This document shows positions 18,822 to 28,622 of a DNA stretch of 64,000 nucleotides, piece after piece. Positions within the stretch are counted from its first letter, which is position 1. Every line of letters begins with the position of its first letter. The notes under the pieces were generated by a model that ran no database searches, was not told where the DNA came from, and saw only the letters and a program-made list of their open reading frames with translations. The stretch is from the NCBI RefSeq assembly GCF_024436055.1, contig NZ_JANFNH010000010.1, positions 62,001-126,000 on the forward strand. The letters run 5' to 3'. Origin of the DNA: Streptantibioticus rubrisoli (GTDB lineage Bacteria; Actinomycetota; Actinomycetes; Streptomycetales; Streptomycetaceae). The position numbers were made by a program, and so were the translations under genes.

Positions 18822-21692
18822 TCAGGGCTTCTTCGACGGTGCGCTTTCCGCCTTCTCGGCCCGCTGCAGGGCACTCTGCAGATCCTGCTGCGCCTTTCCG
18901 TAGGCCGCCCAGTCGTTGTTCTTCAGCGCCTGCTGGCCTTGGTCGTACGCGTTCTGCGCGTCCTGCAACGCCTGCTTCACCGTCTGGTTCACGGGCTGCG
19001 GGGGGTTGTCACCGCTGGGCGGCGGGGACTGCGCGGGGCCGGAACCGGGGGTGCTGAACACCTCGTCAAGCGCCGCACCCAGGGTGTCCTGGAACGCGGG
19101 CCTGCCGCCGTTCCAGCTCACCAACACCTTCTTCATCAGCGGATAGTTGGTGCCCGCGCCGCGCACATAGACCGGCTCGACGTTCAGCAGCCCGCCGTCG
19201 AGCGGAACCGTCAACAGGTTGCCGTACTCGACCTCTGAGTAGTCGCCGCTGCGCTGCCAGAGGTTGACCTGATTGGCCACTCTGGTATCGGAGAGGAACT
19301 TGCTCTGCACCTGCTTCGGCCCCGACACATTGCTGCTGGAGGGAAGTTGGAGCAGCCGGATGGTGCCGTAGCCCGGACTGTTGGCGTCCGCGTCGACCGA
19401 CATGAAGGCGGCCAGGTTGTCCCGCCGGTTGGGCGTCAACGTGGTCGTCAACGAGAACGCCTGTGAGCTCTGCCCCGGCAACTTCACACTCAGGTAGTAC
19501 GGCGGAACCGCACCACTGTCCCGCTTCGCCGGGTCGTTGGGCACCTGCCACACCTCGCTGCCGCTGTAGAACGTCGCCGGATCGGTGACGTGGTAACGGG
19601 TGAGCAGTTCACGCTGCACCTTGAACAGGTCCTGCGGATACCGCAGATGGGACATCAGCTGCGGGGAGATCGCGCTGCGCGGCTCCACTGTGCCGGGGTA
19701 CGCCTTCATCCACGTCTTCAGCACCGGGTCCTGGGTGTCCCACTGGTACAGCTTCACCGTGCCGTCGAACGCGTCGACGGTCGCCTTCACCGAGTTGCGG
19801 ATGTAGTTGACCTCGTTCTGCTGGGCGAGCACCGAACGGTTGCCGCCGGTCAGCGAGTCGGAGGTGGTGTCGCCCAGGGTGGTGCGGGACGAGTACGGAT
19901 AGCCGTTGGTGGTGGTGTACGCGTCCACGATCCACTGGATGCGGCCGTTGACCACCGCCGGATACGGTTCGCCGTCGATCGTCAGCCAGGGCGCGACGGC
20001 CTCGACGCGCTCCTTGGGCGTGCGGTTGTAGAGGATCTTCGACCCCTTGCCGATCGCGCCCGAATACAGTAGCTGCGGCTCACCCAACTGCACCGCGTAC
20101 GCGGCCCTGGTGATCGGGTTGTTCAGGCTGACCCCGCTGTGGCCGGTGTAGGTGTAGCTCTTCTCGCTGTTGCCGTCGGAGTAGTCGATCTCCTTGGTGG
20201 GGCCGCCGACGATCGAGTACTGCTTGGTCTGCTGGCCGTAGTAGATCCGCGGCTCATAGGCGCCCAACTCGCCCTGTGGCGGCAGCTCCTGTTCGGTGAA
20301 GTCCGGGGCGCCGCTGCCGGGGGCGACGGAGGTGCCCTTGGCCGCGACCATCCCGTAGCCGTGGGTGTACTTGAAGTGGTCGTTGATCCAGTTGCTCTCC
20401 GGGATGCCCTTGAGGTTCAGCTCCCGCAGACCGACGACGCTGTCCTGCTCCTTGCCGTCGATCTGGTAGCGGTCCACGGCCAGCGACGAGCCCATCGTGT
20501 AGAACCCGCGCAGCCCCTGGATCTGCTGGAACGACGGCGAGACCACGTTGGGGTCCAGCAGCCGCACGCTCGCGGCCGTGTCGGCGTCCGCCCGCAGCGT
20601 GGTGTTCGGCGTCGAACTCGTTCCGGGATAGCCGGTGACCTTGCTGCTGTCGATGCCGTACGCGGCGCGGGTCGCGTTGATGTTCTTCTGGATGTAGGGG
20701 GCTTCCTTGGCGGCCTCGTTGGGCTGCACCTGGAACTTCTGCACGATCGCCGGGTACAGCCCGCCGATCAGGATCGCGGAGAGCACCATCAGCCCGAGGC
20801 CGAGCATCGGCAGACTCCAGGTGCGCCGCCACAGCGTCGCGAAGAACAGCAGCGCGCAGATGATCGCGATGCAGAACAAGATGGTCTTGGCGGGCAGATA
20901 CGCGTTGGCGTCCACGTACCGCAGCCCGGTCCAGCCACTGGTCGGGTGGAAGGCGCTGGACTTCACCGCCAGTCCGTACCGGTCCAGCCAGTACGCCACC
21001 GCCTTGAGCGCGACGAACAGGCCGAGCAGCACGGACAGATGACCGGTCGCGGCGGCCGTCGCCCGCGCCCCCGGGCTGCTCAGCCGCAACCCCCCGTACA
21101 GGTAGTGCACCAGGGCGGCCGCCACCAGGCAGAGCACGACCGCGGCGAAACCGAAGCTCAACAGGAAGCGGTACCAGGGCAGGTCGAAGGCGTAGAACGC
21201 GACGTCCAGCTTGAACCGCGGGTCCTTGGTGCCGAACGGGACCGCGTTGACGTACTGCAGCCAGGTGCGCCACTGGCCGGAAGCGGACGCTCCGCCGATC
21301 AACCCGACCAGCAGGCAGACCGCGAGCAACAGCCATTTGCGGAACGGCGCGATGGCCAGCCGGTAACGGTCCAGGCTCTGCTGCTCCAGCGACATGGCAC
21401 CCAACTGCGGCCGGAGCCGGTGCGCCAGGTAGACGTTCGCCCCCACCGCCAACGCCATCAGCAGCCCGAAGACGGCGAACAGTGCTATCCGGGTGGACAG
21501 CGTGGTGGTGAAGACCGACGAGTAGTGGACCGACCGGTACCACAGCCAGTCCGTCCAGAAGCCGGAGAACATCACGAACGCCATGGCCAGCGCGGCCAGC
21601 GCGGCGAGCGTCATCAGCACGGTCCGGGTGCGCCGGGACGGCCGGCCCACGGTGATCCGGGGCCCCATGGGACCGCCGCCTCGCTCCGGCAT
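18822..21692 (-). CDS. UPF0182 family membrane protein
   Basis: A large conserved actinobacterial membrane protein of 956 residues. About seven transmembrane segments fill the first 330 residues. A long extracytoplasmic domain follows, with motifs such as [25 protein letters not shown] strands typical of the family. The last 60 residues are a Gln/Ala-rich coiled coil after a Pro/Gly linker. The ATG at 21692 (MPERGGG) is chosen; the frame is open to 21773, and the ATG at 21668 has the better ribosome site. Function unknown; an orthologue accompanies the PDZ protease and DUF2342 genes in mycobacteria. Confidence 0.92.
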   Translation of the reverse strand: MPERGGGPMGPRITVGRPSRRTRTVLMTLAALAALAMAFVMFSGFWTDWLWYRSVHYSSVFTTTLSTRIALFAVFGLLMALAVGANVYLAHRLRPQLGAMSLEQQSLDRYRLAIAPFRKWLLLAVCLLVGLIGGASASGQWRTWLQYVNAVPFGTKDPRFKLDVAFYAFDLPWYRFLLSFGFAAVVLCLVAAALVHYLYGGLRLSSPGARATAAATGHLSVLLGLFVALKAVAYWLDRYGLAVKSSAFHPTSGWTGLRYVDANAYLPAKTILFCIAIICALLFFATLWRRTWSLPMLGLGLMVLSAILIGGLYPAIVQKFQVQPNEAAKEAPYIQKNINATRAAYGIDSSKVTGYPGTSSTPNTTLRADADTAASVRLLDPNVVSPSFQQIQGLRGFYTMGSSLAVDRYQIDGKEQDSVVGLRELNLKGIPESNWINDHFKYTHGYGMVAAKGTSVAPGSGAPDFTEQELPPQGELGAYEPRIYYGQQTKQYSIVGGPTKEIDYSDGNSEKSYTYTGHSGVSLNNPITRAAYAVQLGEPQLLYSGAIGKGSKILYNRTPKERVEAVAPWLTIDGEPYPAVVNGRIQWIVDAYTTTNGYPYSSRTTLGDTTSDSLTGGNRSVLAQQNEVNYIRNSVKATVDAFDGTVKLYQWDTQDPVLKTWMKAYPGTVEPRSAISPQLMSHLRYPQDLFKVQRELLTRYHVTDPATFYSGSEVWQVPNDPAKRDSGAVPPYYLSVKLPGQSSQAFSLTTTLTPNRRDNLAAFMSVDADANSPGYGTIRLLQLPSSSNVSGPKQVQSKFLSDTRVANQVNLWQRSGDYSEVEYGNLLTVPLDGGLLNVEPVYVRGAGTNYPLMKKVLVSWNGGRPAFQDTLGAALDEVFSTPGSGPAQSPPPSGDNPPQPVNQTVKQALQDAQNAYDQGQQALKNNDWAAYGKAQQDLQSALQRAEKAESAPSKKP

Positions 21693-21835
21693 CTGGAAAG
21701 CCAAGGTGCGCACCTCGAGATTTACGTCGTTACGTCGCGTCCGTACGGCGTCCGGGGGCGGACACCCATCCATGCAACTTACTCACGCTTTACGCAGTTC
21801 CCGTTCTGGGGCCTGGAACGGGCAGGATGTTGAGC

Positions 21836-22399
21836 ATGTCCAACACTCCCACCGGCGGCGCACCCCTCGCCGCGACCCCGCTGACCCGTGCCGTGCTCGA
21901 GATCGACGAGTACGCGTCCGGGCTCGGCTGGGACCAGCCCGCCCGTCTCTTCGCCCTTGTCGACACCGAACGCCTCCGCACCGAGGAGCCGATGCTGTTC
22001 GCCCAGCTCGGCCTGGAAGAGGAAGGCGACCAGACCGCCGGGGCACTCACTCCCGTCGAGCAGGACGAGGTGCCCTCGGACACCCCGCTTGACGAGTTCC
22101 TCGCCACCATCGCCTGGCCCGAGGCGGTCGCCGGATGCGCGCTGACCGTGGAGCGGCTGATGCTCCCGCCGACCGCCGAGGCGTCCATCCCCCAGGGGCT
22201 TGGCGATGACGGCCTGGCGGCCTGGGTCGCCGAGCACCCGGAGCGCCAGGAGGTGCGGATGACGGTGGCCGTGCTGCGCGACGGGGAGCGCGAGTCGGCG
22301 ATCCGGCTGCGCGAGAAGGACTCGCCGACCGAGGTGCTGACCGGCAAGGACCTCGTACCGGGGCTGGCCGAGGCGCTCACGGCGACATTCGACGAGTAG
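21836..22399 (+). CDS. PPA1309-like conserved actinobacterial protein
   Basis: An acidic soluble protein of 187 residues. The pattern LTRAVLEIDEYASGLGWDQPARLFALVDT near the N-terminus, WPEAVAGCALTVERLMLPP in the middle and RDGERESAIRLRE later recall the conserved PPA1309 family. No catalytic motif is seen. The ATG at 21836 follows an AGG stretch; an in-frame ATG nine bases upstream is an alternative. Divergent from the UPF0182 gene, convergent with the PDZ protease. Function unknown. Confidence 0.85.
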   Translation: MSNTPTGGAPLAATPLTRAVLEIDEYASGLGWDQPARLFALVDTERLRTEEPMLFAQLGLEEEGDQTAGALTPVEQDEVPSDTPLDEFLATIAWPEAVAGCALTVERLMLPPTAEASIPQGLGDDGLAAWVAEHPERQEVRMTVAVLRDGERESAIRLREKDSPTEVLTGKDLVPGLAEALTATFDE

Positions 22400-22489
22400 C
22401 CGCCCCGCCCCGCGCGTGCGGCGCCGCATCGGGGCGGCGCCGCATCGGGGCGGGGGCGCGGCTTCGGGCGCCGCTTGTTGGGGGCGCCG
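22400..22489. repeat. Direct repeat in convergent intergenic spacer
   Basis: A 16-base unit (GCGGCGCCGCATCGGG) occurs twice in a row, followed by more GC-rich repeats, between the convergent PPA1309-like and PDZ-protease genes. It can fold into GC hairpins and probably ends transcription. Confidence 0.4.
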
Positions 22490-23557
22490 TCAGTGGGCGG
22501 TGCAGCTGGGCAGGTCGGCCGTCTTGCCGGTCCGTATGTCGGCGAGGGCGTTCAGCGCGTCGTTCAGCGAGTTGACCTTCACCAGGCGCAGCCCCTTGGG
22601 GGTGTTCTTGGCCGCGGCCGCGCAGTTGTCCTTGGGGGTCAGGAAGTACTGCGCGCCCGCGTCCCGGGCGCCGATGATCTTCATCGCGATGCCGCCGATG
22701 GGGCCGACCTGGCCGTTGTCGTCGATCGTGCCGGTACCGGCGACGAACTTACCGCCGGTGAGGTTGTCGGGCGTGAGCTTGTCGATGATGCCCAGCGAGA
22801 ACATCAGGCCCGCGCTCGGACCGCCAACGTCCGCCAGCTTGATGTCGATCGGGAACGGGAAGGTGTGGCCCAGCATCGCCTGGATCCCCACGATCGCCCG
22901 GCCACCGTCCGCCTTGGCGGTCCTGATGGTGACCTGACGGGTGGGCGCGCCCGCCTTGTCCGCCTCGCCGGACGGGACCACGATGAACACCACGTCCTGG
23001 CCGGGCTTGTGCTTGGTGACCAGCTTGGCGACATCGCCGGGCTGGGAGACCCCGGTGCCGTCCACCGACTTGATCACGTCGCCCGCGTGCAGCTTGCCCT
23101 CGGCCGGGCTGCCCTTGACCACGGAGCCCACGATCACCCGCGAGCCGACCGGGATGTGCAGCTCGCTGAGCGCCGCGACCTTGGCGCTGTCCTGGGACTG
23201 GCTGAACTCCTCGGCGTTCTGCTGGTCCGCCTGCTGCGCGGTCTGGCCCTTCGGGTACAGAGTGTCGTGCGGTACAACGATGTGGTCGTCGGACAGCCAG
23301 TCGGAGACCGCCTCGACCAGGTTCATCGTGTAGTCCGCGCCCGTGACCCGAACCGTGGTCATGTTCAGGTGCCCCGTCACCGGATAGGTGCGGTGGTCCG
23401 AGATCTGGAGCACCTGCTCACCCTCGTTCTCACTGAGGGTGTTCACCGTCGGCCCCGGCCACATCGCGGAGTAGGGCACAGGGATCAGCACCCCGACGCA
23501 GAGCAGCGCTATGAGCAGCAGCGTCGAAGTGAGCATGGTCGCGGTGCGGCGTGGCAT
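22490..23557 (-). CDS. Membrane-anchored PDZ/Lon-like S16 protease
   Basis: A YlbL-type protease of 355 residues. One N-terminal transmembrane segment (LTSTLLLIALLCVGVLIPV) is followed by a PDZ domain around residues 140-215 and a Lon-type proteolytic domain. The catalytic Ser is in GGPSAGLMFSLG and the Lys in GGIAMKIIGA, so the Ser-Lys dyad is intact. It acts outside the membrane or at its face, on unknown substrates. An orthologue sits next to UPF0182 genes in other actinobacteria, as here. Confidence 0.92.
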   Translation of the reverse strand: MPRRTATMLTSTLLLIALLCVGVLIPVPYSAMWPGPTVNTLSENEGEQVLQISDHRTYPVTGHLNMTTVRVTGADYTMNLVEAVSDWLSDDHIVVPHDTLYPKGQTAQQADQQNAEEFSQSQDSAKVAALSELHIPVGSRVIVGSVVKGSPAEGKLHAGDVIKSVDGTGVSQPGDVAKLVTKHKPGQDVVFIVVPSGEADKAGAPTRQVTIRTAKADGGRAIVGIQAMLGHTFPFPIDIKLADVGGPSAGLMFSLGIIDKLTPDNLTGGKFVAGTGTIDDNGQVGPIGGIAMKIIGARDAGAQYFLTPKDNCAAAAKNTPKGLRLVKVNSLNDALNALADIRTGKTADLPSCTAH

Positions 23558-23645
23558 GCCATGACAGTACGGGACGGGTATGACAAGCGGCTTGCCGGGC
23601 CGGTCCGTCCGGGTATCCGGCCTGGTCGACCCACGTCAGGCCGTG

Positions 23646-23816
23646 TCAGGCGTCCGAGCCCGTGTGCGTCTTGGCCATGGCCTCGCGGAACCGTTCGTAT
23701 CCGGCGAGTGAGTGCACGTCACCGGCCGTGCGGCGAGTACGCCCCGCCCAACCCGCCCACACAGTGGCGGCAACCGCGCCGATGACCGGAATCAGCAACC
23801 AAGCCAGAGCCGCCAT
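23646..23816 (-). CDS. Small single-span membrane protein
   Basis: A 56-residue protein: MAALAWLLIPVIGAVAATVWAG is one transmembrane helix, followed by an Arg-rich stop-transfer stretch (GRTRRTAG) and a soluble tail. The frame is open to 23885, but the ATG at 23816 places the helix at the N-terminus. No ribosome site is obvious. Function unknown. Confidence 0.65.
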   Translation of the reverse strand: MAALAWLLIPVIGAVAATVWAGWAGRTRRTAGDVHSLAGYERFREAMAKTHTGSDA

Positions 23817-23960
23817 ACCGGCCTCCCGACCACACGCACATACCAACGCAGGACCTATGAGCAGATTAATCGCTCGCTGATCCAACGCTCAGCCCGGGTA
23901 CGGAGTTACGCAAGTTGACGCGCCCAGCGATGAGGCGGAATGCGCACGATATGCGGTCTT

Positions 23961-23983
23961 TTGTGGATGCGACGCATCCACAA
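23961..23983. repeat. Perfect 11-1-11 palindrome
   Basis: Arms TTGTGGATGCG and CGCATCCACAA flank a single A. It lies in the 283-base stretch between the small membrane-protein gene and moaE, 145 bases upstream of the former. There is no T-run on either side. It could be an operator or a hairpin; the function is not known. Confidence 0.6.
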
Positions 23984-24041
23984 GGAGACATATCTACAAA
24001 GGCACACCGCGCGCCTCCTAAACGAGGGCGTCCGGCCACCT

Positions 24042-24113
24042 CTCAACGAAGGCGCTGCGCGCCCACCCGTCGCCCGACCACCACCCCTCAACGAAGGCGC
24101 TACGCGCCCACCC
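24042..24113. repeat. 27-base direct repeat overlapping the 3' end of moaE
   Basis: Two copies (24042-24068 and 24087-24113) differ at one base; each contains CTCAACGAAGGCGCT and ends GCGCGCCCACCC or similar. The second copy includes the last codons and stop of moaE. A third, degraded copy lies near 24015-24040. Each unit can form a short GC hairpin. Confidence 0.7.
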
Positions 24114-24555
24114 ATTCCTCTGTGCCGTCGGCGAAGCTCTGGTGTTTCCAGATCGGGACCTCGCGCTTGAGGTCGTCGATCAGGCGGCGGCACGCCGCGA
24201 ACGCCTCCCCCCGGTGCGGGCAGGAGACCGCCACCACTACCGCGATGTCGCCGACCCGCAGGTCACCGACGCGGTGCACCGCGGCCATCGCCCGTACCGG
24301 GAAGTCCGCGGCGACCTTCTCCGCGACACGGCGCAGCTCGGCCTCGGCGCTGGGGTGCGCGGAGTACGCCAGACGGGTGACCTCCGCCGAGCCGCCGTCA
24401 TGGTCGCGGACGGTGCCGACGAACAGGGCGGTACCCCCGGCGGCATCGTCACCGACGACGCCGAAGACCTCGTCCACGGACAGCGGGGTGTCGCGGACCG
24501 CGAGCAGCCGGATGGGGTCCGAAAGGCCCTGTCCCTTGTCGTGCGTGGGTGCCAT
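24100..24555 (-). CDS. moaE: Molybdopterin synthase catalytic subunit
   Basis: Transfers sulphur from MoaD thiocarboxylate to precursor Z in molybdopterin synthesis. The 151-residue protein shows the family features: FVGTVRDHDGG, LAYSAHPSAEAELRR, AAVHRVGDLRVGDIAVVVAVS, HRGEAFAACRRLIDDLKREVPIWKHQ with the catalytic lysines. The ATG at 24555 is used; one nine bases upstream is possible. moaD is not adjacent. The molybdate transporter (49 kb) and moeZ (56 kb) are elsewhere in the window. Confidence 0.93.
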   Translation of the reverse strand: MAPTHDKGQGLSDPIRLLAVRDTPLSVDEVFGVVGDDAAGGTALFVGTVRDHDGGSAEVTRLAYSAHPSAEAELRRVAEKVAADFPVRAMAAVHRVGDLRVGDIAVVVAVSCPHRGEAFAACRRLIDDLKREVPIWKHQSFADGTEEWVGA

Positions 24556-24685
24556 GTGGGCCATGGTGCCGCACGGGCGGCCATTGCGGAAAGGCGGTTC
24601 CTGTATGAATCTCCAAGTCACCGTCTGTCCGATCTGACAAAGGGATTCGGCCACCACGACGCTGGACATGGGCTCCCGGGAGCGC

Positions 24686-25795
24686 TTAGATTCCGCGCCG
24701 CTTGCGTGCCCGCCGTACCAGTGCCGCGGTGCCCACCAGTGCCACGGTGGCTCCGGCGGCGCCCAGCGAGGCGGCGGCGTCCTTGCGGCCGAGCCGTCGA
24801 CCGGCGACCGTGTGCCGACCCGCGACCTCCTCGAGCAGTTCGGCCAGCACCTCCTCGTTGGTCCACTTCGGCCGCCAGCCCGCCTCGTGCAACCGGCTGC
24901 CGCTGACCACCCACGGATGCATGGTGTACTCCAGGTCACCGGCCGGGGACGGGGTCAGACCGAGCCGGTGCAGCCGGGCGGCGGCGCCGAGCGCCACCGA
25001 CTGCGGCAGTTCCATGCGCCGGATCCCGGACAGCTCCTCGACCTCCTCCTGTTCAAGCCAGCCGTCGCAGCCGACCGCCATCTCGCCCTCGGCCTTCTCC
25101 AACGCCGCGTACTCCAGCGCGGAGACGAGATCCTCGACATGGCAGAACTGCCAGCGGGGACGGCTGCCCGCCACCACCAGCAGGCGCGGTGACTCGAAAT
25201 AGCGGGTGAGCGCGGTGTCCATACCGCCGACCAGGACGGCTGGCCGCAGCACGGTGACGTTGAGTCCCGGGTGGGCGCGCGGCGCACGGCGGCCGAGCCG
25301 CTCGATCTCCAGCAGGTCCCCGACGCAGGTGGCCTCGGCGGTGGCCCGCAGCGGGGCGTCCTCGGCCAGCGGAACATCGTTGTCGGGCAGTGCCCCGTAG
25401 ACCATCGCGGAGGTGACCAGGACCACTCTGCGCACCCCGGCCGCCGCCGCGGCGGTGAGCACGGTCTGGGTGCCGCGCACGTTGAACGCGGTGCGCGCCT
25501 TGGGGTCGGACTCCAGGTTCAGGTCCAGCGCGAGGTGCACCAGCACGTCCACCGGGTGTCCTTCGACCCGCAGCCGGTCGGCGATGGCCGGGTCCCGTAC
25601 GTCCATCACCCGCCACAGCGCGCCGGGTACCTCGCCGCGCCGCTCGTCGATCGCCACGACCTTTCTGACCTCGTCCGAGGCGGCCAGCCGCAGGGCAAGC
25701 AGGTGCCCGACACCGGATGCCGCGCCGGTGACCGCCACGACCGGCCCCGAGGTGTGGATCCGCCCTGAGCGAACGTTTGGTGCCGGGGAACTCAC
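24686..25795 (-). CDS. NAD-dependent epimerase/dehydratase-family (extended SDR) protein
   Basis: A protein of 369 residues. The nucleotide-binding motif is VTGAASGVGHLLALRLA, with a VLVTSAMVYGALPDN-like strand before the active site. The usual YxxxK pair is not clear, so it may be a non-catalytic or atypical SDR. The last 40 residues (AGATVALVGTAALVRRARKR) form a possible C-terminal membrane anchor. The GTG at 25795 has GGGAGA six bases upstream. Divergent from the DUF2342 gene. The sugar or other substrate is unknown. Confidence 0.85.
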   Translation of the reverse strand: MSSPAPNVRSGRIHTSGPVVAVTGAASGVGHLLALRLAASDEVRKVVAIDERRGEVPGALWRVMDVRDPAIADRLRVEGHPVDVLVHLALDLNLESDPKARTAFNVRGTQTVLTAAAAAGVRRVVLVTSAMVYGALPDNDVPLAEDAPLRATAEATCVGDLLEIERLGRRAPRAHPGLNVTVLRPAVLVGGMDTALTRYFESPRLLVVAGSRPRWQFCHVEDLVSALEYAALEKAEGEMAVGCDGWLEQEEVEELSGIRRMELPQSVALGAAARLHRLGLTPSPAGDLEYTMHPWVVSGSRLHEAGWRPKWTNEEVLAELLEEVAGRHTVAGRRLGRKDAAASLGAAGATVALVGTAALVRRARKRRGI

Positions 25796-25818
25796 CAGGT
25801 GTCTCCCACTGTTGTCTT

Positions 25819-25840
25819 GGTACGAGGTAGGTACGAGGTA
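25819..25840. repeat. Tandem 11-base repeat in divergent promoter region
   Basis: GGTACGAGGTA occurs twice head to tail, 24 bases upstream of the SDR start and about 100 bases upstream of the DUF2342 gene. Possible regulatory site. Confidence 0.4.
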
Positions 25841-25939
25841 CGCAGGTCCCATCCTGCCTGAGAGGTGTCTAGGCTGGTGGTACAGCCCTGACAAGCCCGC
25901 AAGGCAAACCGTTTCGACCACACAGAGCCGAGGAAGCCC

Positions 25940-27373
25940 GTGAGTGACACCCCATTTGGATTCGGCGTGCCTCCGGAGGAGCCCGAGGACGGGGACGAGG
26001 GCAAGAAGAAGGGTCTGCCGGGCGGCGACCCCTTCGGCGGCGGCAACCCCTTCGGCTTCGGCGGCGGCACGACAGGCGGTGGCGACAACCCGCTGGCCGC
26101 GATGTTCGGCTCACTGAACCCCAACGACCTGGGCGCGGCCTTCCAGCAGCTCGGCCAGATGCTCTCCTACGAGGGCGGGCCGGTGAACTGGGAGATGGCG
26201 AAGGACATCGCTCGTCAGACGGTCGCCCAGGGCGCCCAGAACGGCACCAAGGACGCCAGTGTCGGTGCCAGCGAGCGCGCCGCCGTCGAGGAGGCGCTAC
26301 GCCTGGCCGACCTGTGGCTCGACGGCGCCACCTCGCTGCCGTCCGGTTCCGGGGTGTCGGTGGCGTGGAGCCGGGCCGAGTGGGTCGAGGCGACGCTGCC
26401 CGCCTGGAAGGAGCTGGTCGACCCGGTCGCCGAGCGCGTCGGCGCGGCGATGGGTGGCGTACTGCCCGAGGAGATGCAGGCCATGGCGGGCCCGCTGCTC
26501 GGCATGATGCGCTCCATGGGCGGTGCCATGTTCGGCACCCAGATCGGGCAGGCTCTGGGTGTGCTGGCGGGCGAGGTCGTCGGCTCTACCGACGTGGGGC
26601 TGCCGTTGGGCCCGGCGGGCAAGGCGGCGCTGCTGCCGGTGAACATCGCGGCGTTCGGTGCCGGACTCGGCGTTCCCGAGGGTGAGGTGCGGCTCTACCT
26701 CGCCCTGCGCGAGGCGGCGCACCAGCGGCTGTTCGCCCATGTCCCGTGGCTGCGGGCGCACTTGTTCGGCGCTGTCGAAGGGTACGCGCGCGGCATCAAG
26801 GTCGACACCGCCCGCCTTGAGGATGCGGTGGGCCAGCTCGACCCGGCGAATCCGGAGGCGCTTCAAGAGGCGCTCCAGCAGGGCATGTTCCAGCCCGAGG
26901 ACACTCCTGAACAGAAGGCGGCGCTGGCCCGGCTGGAGACCGCGCTGGCACTGGTCGAGGGCTGGGTGGACGCGGTGGTGCACGCCGCCGCCGCACCGCA
27001 CCTGCCGTCGGCGGGCGCGCTGCGGGAGACGCTGCGGCGGCGCCGGGCGACCGGTGGCCCGGCCGAGCAGACCTTCGCCACGCTGATCGGCCTCGAACTG
27101 CGGCCCCGGCGGCTGCGGGACGCCTCCCGGCTGTGGGCGTCGCTGGGCGACGCGCGTGGCATGGACGGGCGGGACGCGCTGTGGGCGCACCCGGACATGC
27201 TGCCGACCGCCGAGGACCTCGACGACCCGGACGGCTTCGTGCACCGCGAGGAGGACATCGACTTCGACGCGCTGGCCAAGATGCTCGGCGAGGCCGCCGA
27301 GGGCCGGGCCGGCGGCGAGGGCGGAGCGAAGGACTCCGAGAAGGAAGACGGCAAGGGCGACGGCGACAAGTGA
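25940..27373 (+). CDS. DUF2342 zinc-dependent metalloprotease-like protein
   Basis: A 477-residue protein conserved in actinobacteria. A Gly/Phe-rich N-terminus of about 45 residues precedes the helical DUF2342 domain. The presumed metal site lies in LREAAHQRLFAHVPWLRAH (about residues 250-270), in place of a classic HExxH. The C-terminal 40 residues are acidic and disordered. The family is annotated as a putative hydrolase/metalloprotease with no proven activity. It starts with GTG. The Nudix gene overlaps its stop (GTGA), so the two are translationally coupled. Confidence 0.88.
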   Translation: MSDTPFGFGVPPEEPEDGDEGKKKGLPGGDPFGGGNPFGFGGGTTGGGDNPLAAMFGSLNPNDLGAAFQQLGQMLSYEGGPVNWEMAKDIARQTVAQGAQNGTKDASVGASERAAVEEALRLADLWLDGATSLPSGSGVSVAWSRAEWVEATLPAWKELVDPVAERVGAAMGGVLPEEMQAMAGPLLGMMRSMGGAMFGTQIGQALGVLAGEVVGSTDVGLPLGPAGKAALLPVNIAAFGAGLGVPEGEVRLYLALREAAHQRLFAHVPWLRAHLFGAVEGYARGIKVDTARLEDAVGQLDPANPEALQEALQQGMFQPEDTPEQKAALARLETALALVEGWVDAVVHAAAAPHLPSAGALRETLRRRRATGGPAEQTFATLIGLELRPRRLRDASRLWASLGDARGMDGRDALWAHPDMLPTAEDLDDPDGFVHREEDIDFDALAKMLGEAAEGRAGGEGGAKDSEKEDGKGDGDK

Positions 27374-27903
27374 GTCTGCACGCGGACGCGGCGCGCGTCC
27401 TCAAGGAGTGGGCACCACCGGTCTCCTCACCTGATCAGGAGCAACTGCGCCTGGCCTACCTGGAACACCTCGCCCTCCATCCGGACGGAATGTGGAAGTC
27501 CTGCGGCGAGGGCCACATCACGGCCAGCGCCCTGGTGGTGGATCCGAAGAACGGCACGGTCCTGCTCACCCTGCACCGGAAGCTGCGCATGTGGCTGCAG
27601 ATGGGCGGCCACTGCGAACCGGCCGATCCGGCGCTCGCGGAAGCGGCGTTGCGCGAGGCGACCGAGGAGTCCGGGATCACCGGCCTCGCCCTGCTCCCTG
27701 GCGGACCGGCGCGCCTCGACCGTCATCTGACGCCCTGTGCCTGGCACTTGGACGTGCAGTACGCGGCGCTCGCCCCGCCCGGCGCGGTCGAGGCGATCAG
27801 CGACGAGTCGCTCGACCTCCGCTGGTTCCGCTACGACGAGGTGCCGTCGGTGGCCGACGAGTCGGTGGTCCGGCTGGTCGCCGCGGTACGCGAACTGCTG
27901 TAG
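27370..27903 (+). CDS. Nudix hydrolase
   Basis: A 177-residue pyrophosphohydrolase-type protein. The Nudix box ends with the canonical REATEESGI, preceded by GGHCEPADPALAEAAL. The box is slightly longer than the standard spacing at its start. The substrate is unknown. The GTG at 27370 overlaps the upstream stop by four bases; the frame is open to 27133 but that part lies inside the upstream gene. Convergent with the metallopeptidase gene. Confidence 0.9.
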   Translation: MSLHADAARVLKEWAPPVSSPDQEQLRLAYLEHLALHPDGMWKSCGEGHITASALVVDPKNGTVLLTLHRKLRMWLQMGGHCEPADPALAEAALREATEESGITGLALLPGGPARLDRHLTPCAWHLDVQYAALAPPGAVEAISDESLDLRWFRYDEVPSVADESVVRLVAAVRELL

Positions 27904-27920
27904 CGGAAGCGGTAGTTCTG

Positions 27921-28523
27921 CTACTGCCCGGACTCTTCGTCGCGGGCGGCGGGCAGATGGGGCAGCCGCCCGGCCGCCACGACGCCCTCAAGGTAGCCGC
28001 GTGCCCGCTCGGTGCGCGGGTAGGCGTCGAGGAGCTTCCAGAACCGCGGGCCGTGGCCGGGCACGAGCAGGTGCGCCAGCTCGTGCAGCAGCACGTAGTC
28101 GATGACGTACTCGGGCATGCCCTGGAGCCGGTGCGACAGCCGGATGCTGCCCTCGGCCGGGGTGCACGAGCCCCATCGGGTGTTCTGGTTAGTCACCCAT
28201 CGCACGTTGTCGGGCACGGCACGGCCGCCGAGGTACTGCGCGGAGAGCCGCGCGGCGCGCTCGGCGAGTTCCGCGTCGCCCAGCATCCGTCTGCTCTCCT
28301 GGGCGGCGAGCTTGTCCAGCATCACCGTGATCCAACGCTGCTCCTCAGCAGCGGACATCCGGGCAGGAATCAGGACGATGGTGCGGTTTCCCTCACGGTA
28401 GGCCGAGACCGTTCTACGGCGGCGGGCACTACGGCGCACCTCCACCGCGCTCGCCCGGACACCGTGGGGCTGGCTGCCGAGCGGTTGGCTGCGGGAGACG
28501 TGATGGGCGGGGTCGGCGGACAC
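27921..28523 (-). CDS. YgjP/M48-like metallopeptidase
   Basis: A protein of about 200 residues with the zinc motif HELAHLLVPGH (HExxH plus a later His) and the NTRWGSCT signature of the YgjP/WSS1-like (DUF45) family. The start is uncertain: the frame is open to 28580, and GTG at 28523 is chosen only for lack of coding-like sequence before it. Members act on unknown substrates. Convergent with the Nudix gene. Confidence 0.85.
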   Translation of the reverse strand: MSADPAHHVSRSQPLGSQPHGVRASAVEVRRSARRRRTVSAYREGNRTIVLIPARMSAAEEQRWITVMLDKLAAQESRRMLGDAELAERAARLSAQYLGGRAVPDNVRWVTNQNTRWGSCTPAEGSIRLSHRLQGMPEYVIDYVLLHELAHLLVPGHGPRFWKLLDAYPRTERARGYLEGVVAAGRLPHLPAARDEESGQ

Positions 28524-28613
28524 GGGACGACGGTACCGGCTCGGGCGCGGTGAAGTCCCGTCTCCTCGACAGGTGGCCACCGCAGGCGTATCAAACGACT
28601 ATTCCCCACACCC

Positions 28614-28622
28614 TGTGGATAA
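28614..28622 (-). promoter_or_regulatory. DnaA box
   Basis: TTATCCACA read on the minus strand, a perfect match to the DnaA recognition sequence. It lies in the 226-base divergent region between the metallopeptidase and the ThiF-like gene. A lone box may act as a regulatory site. Confidence 0.5.

Noticed and set aside
20139..21833. 564-residue plus-strand frame opposite the UPF0182 gene
   Set aside because: It is the complement of a well-supported gene and its product is low-complexity Arg/Gln/Gly-rich sequence.
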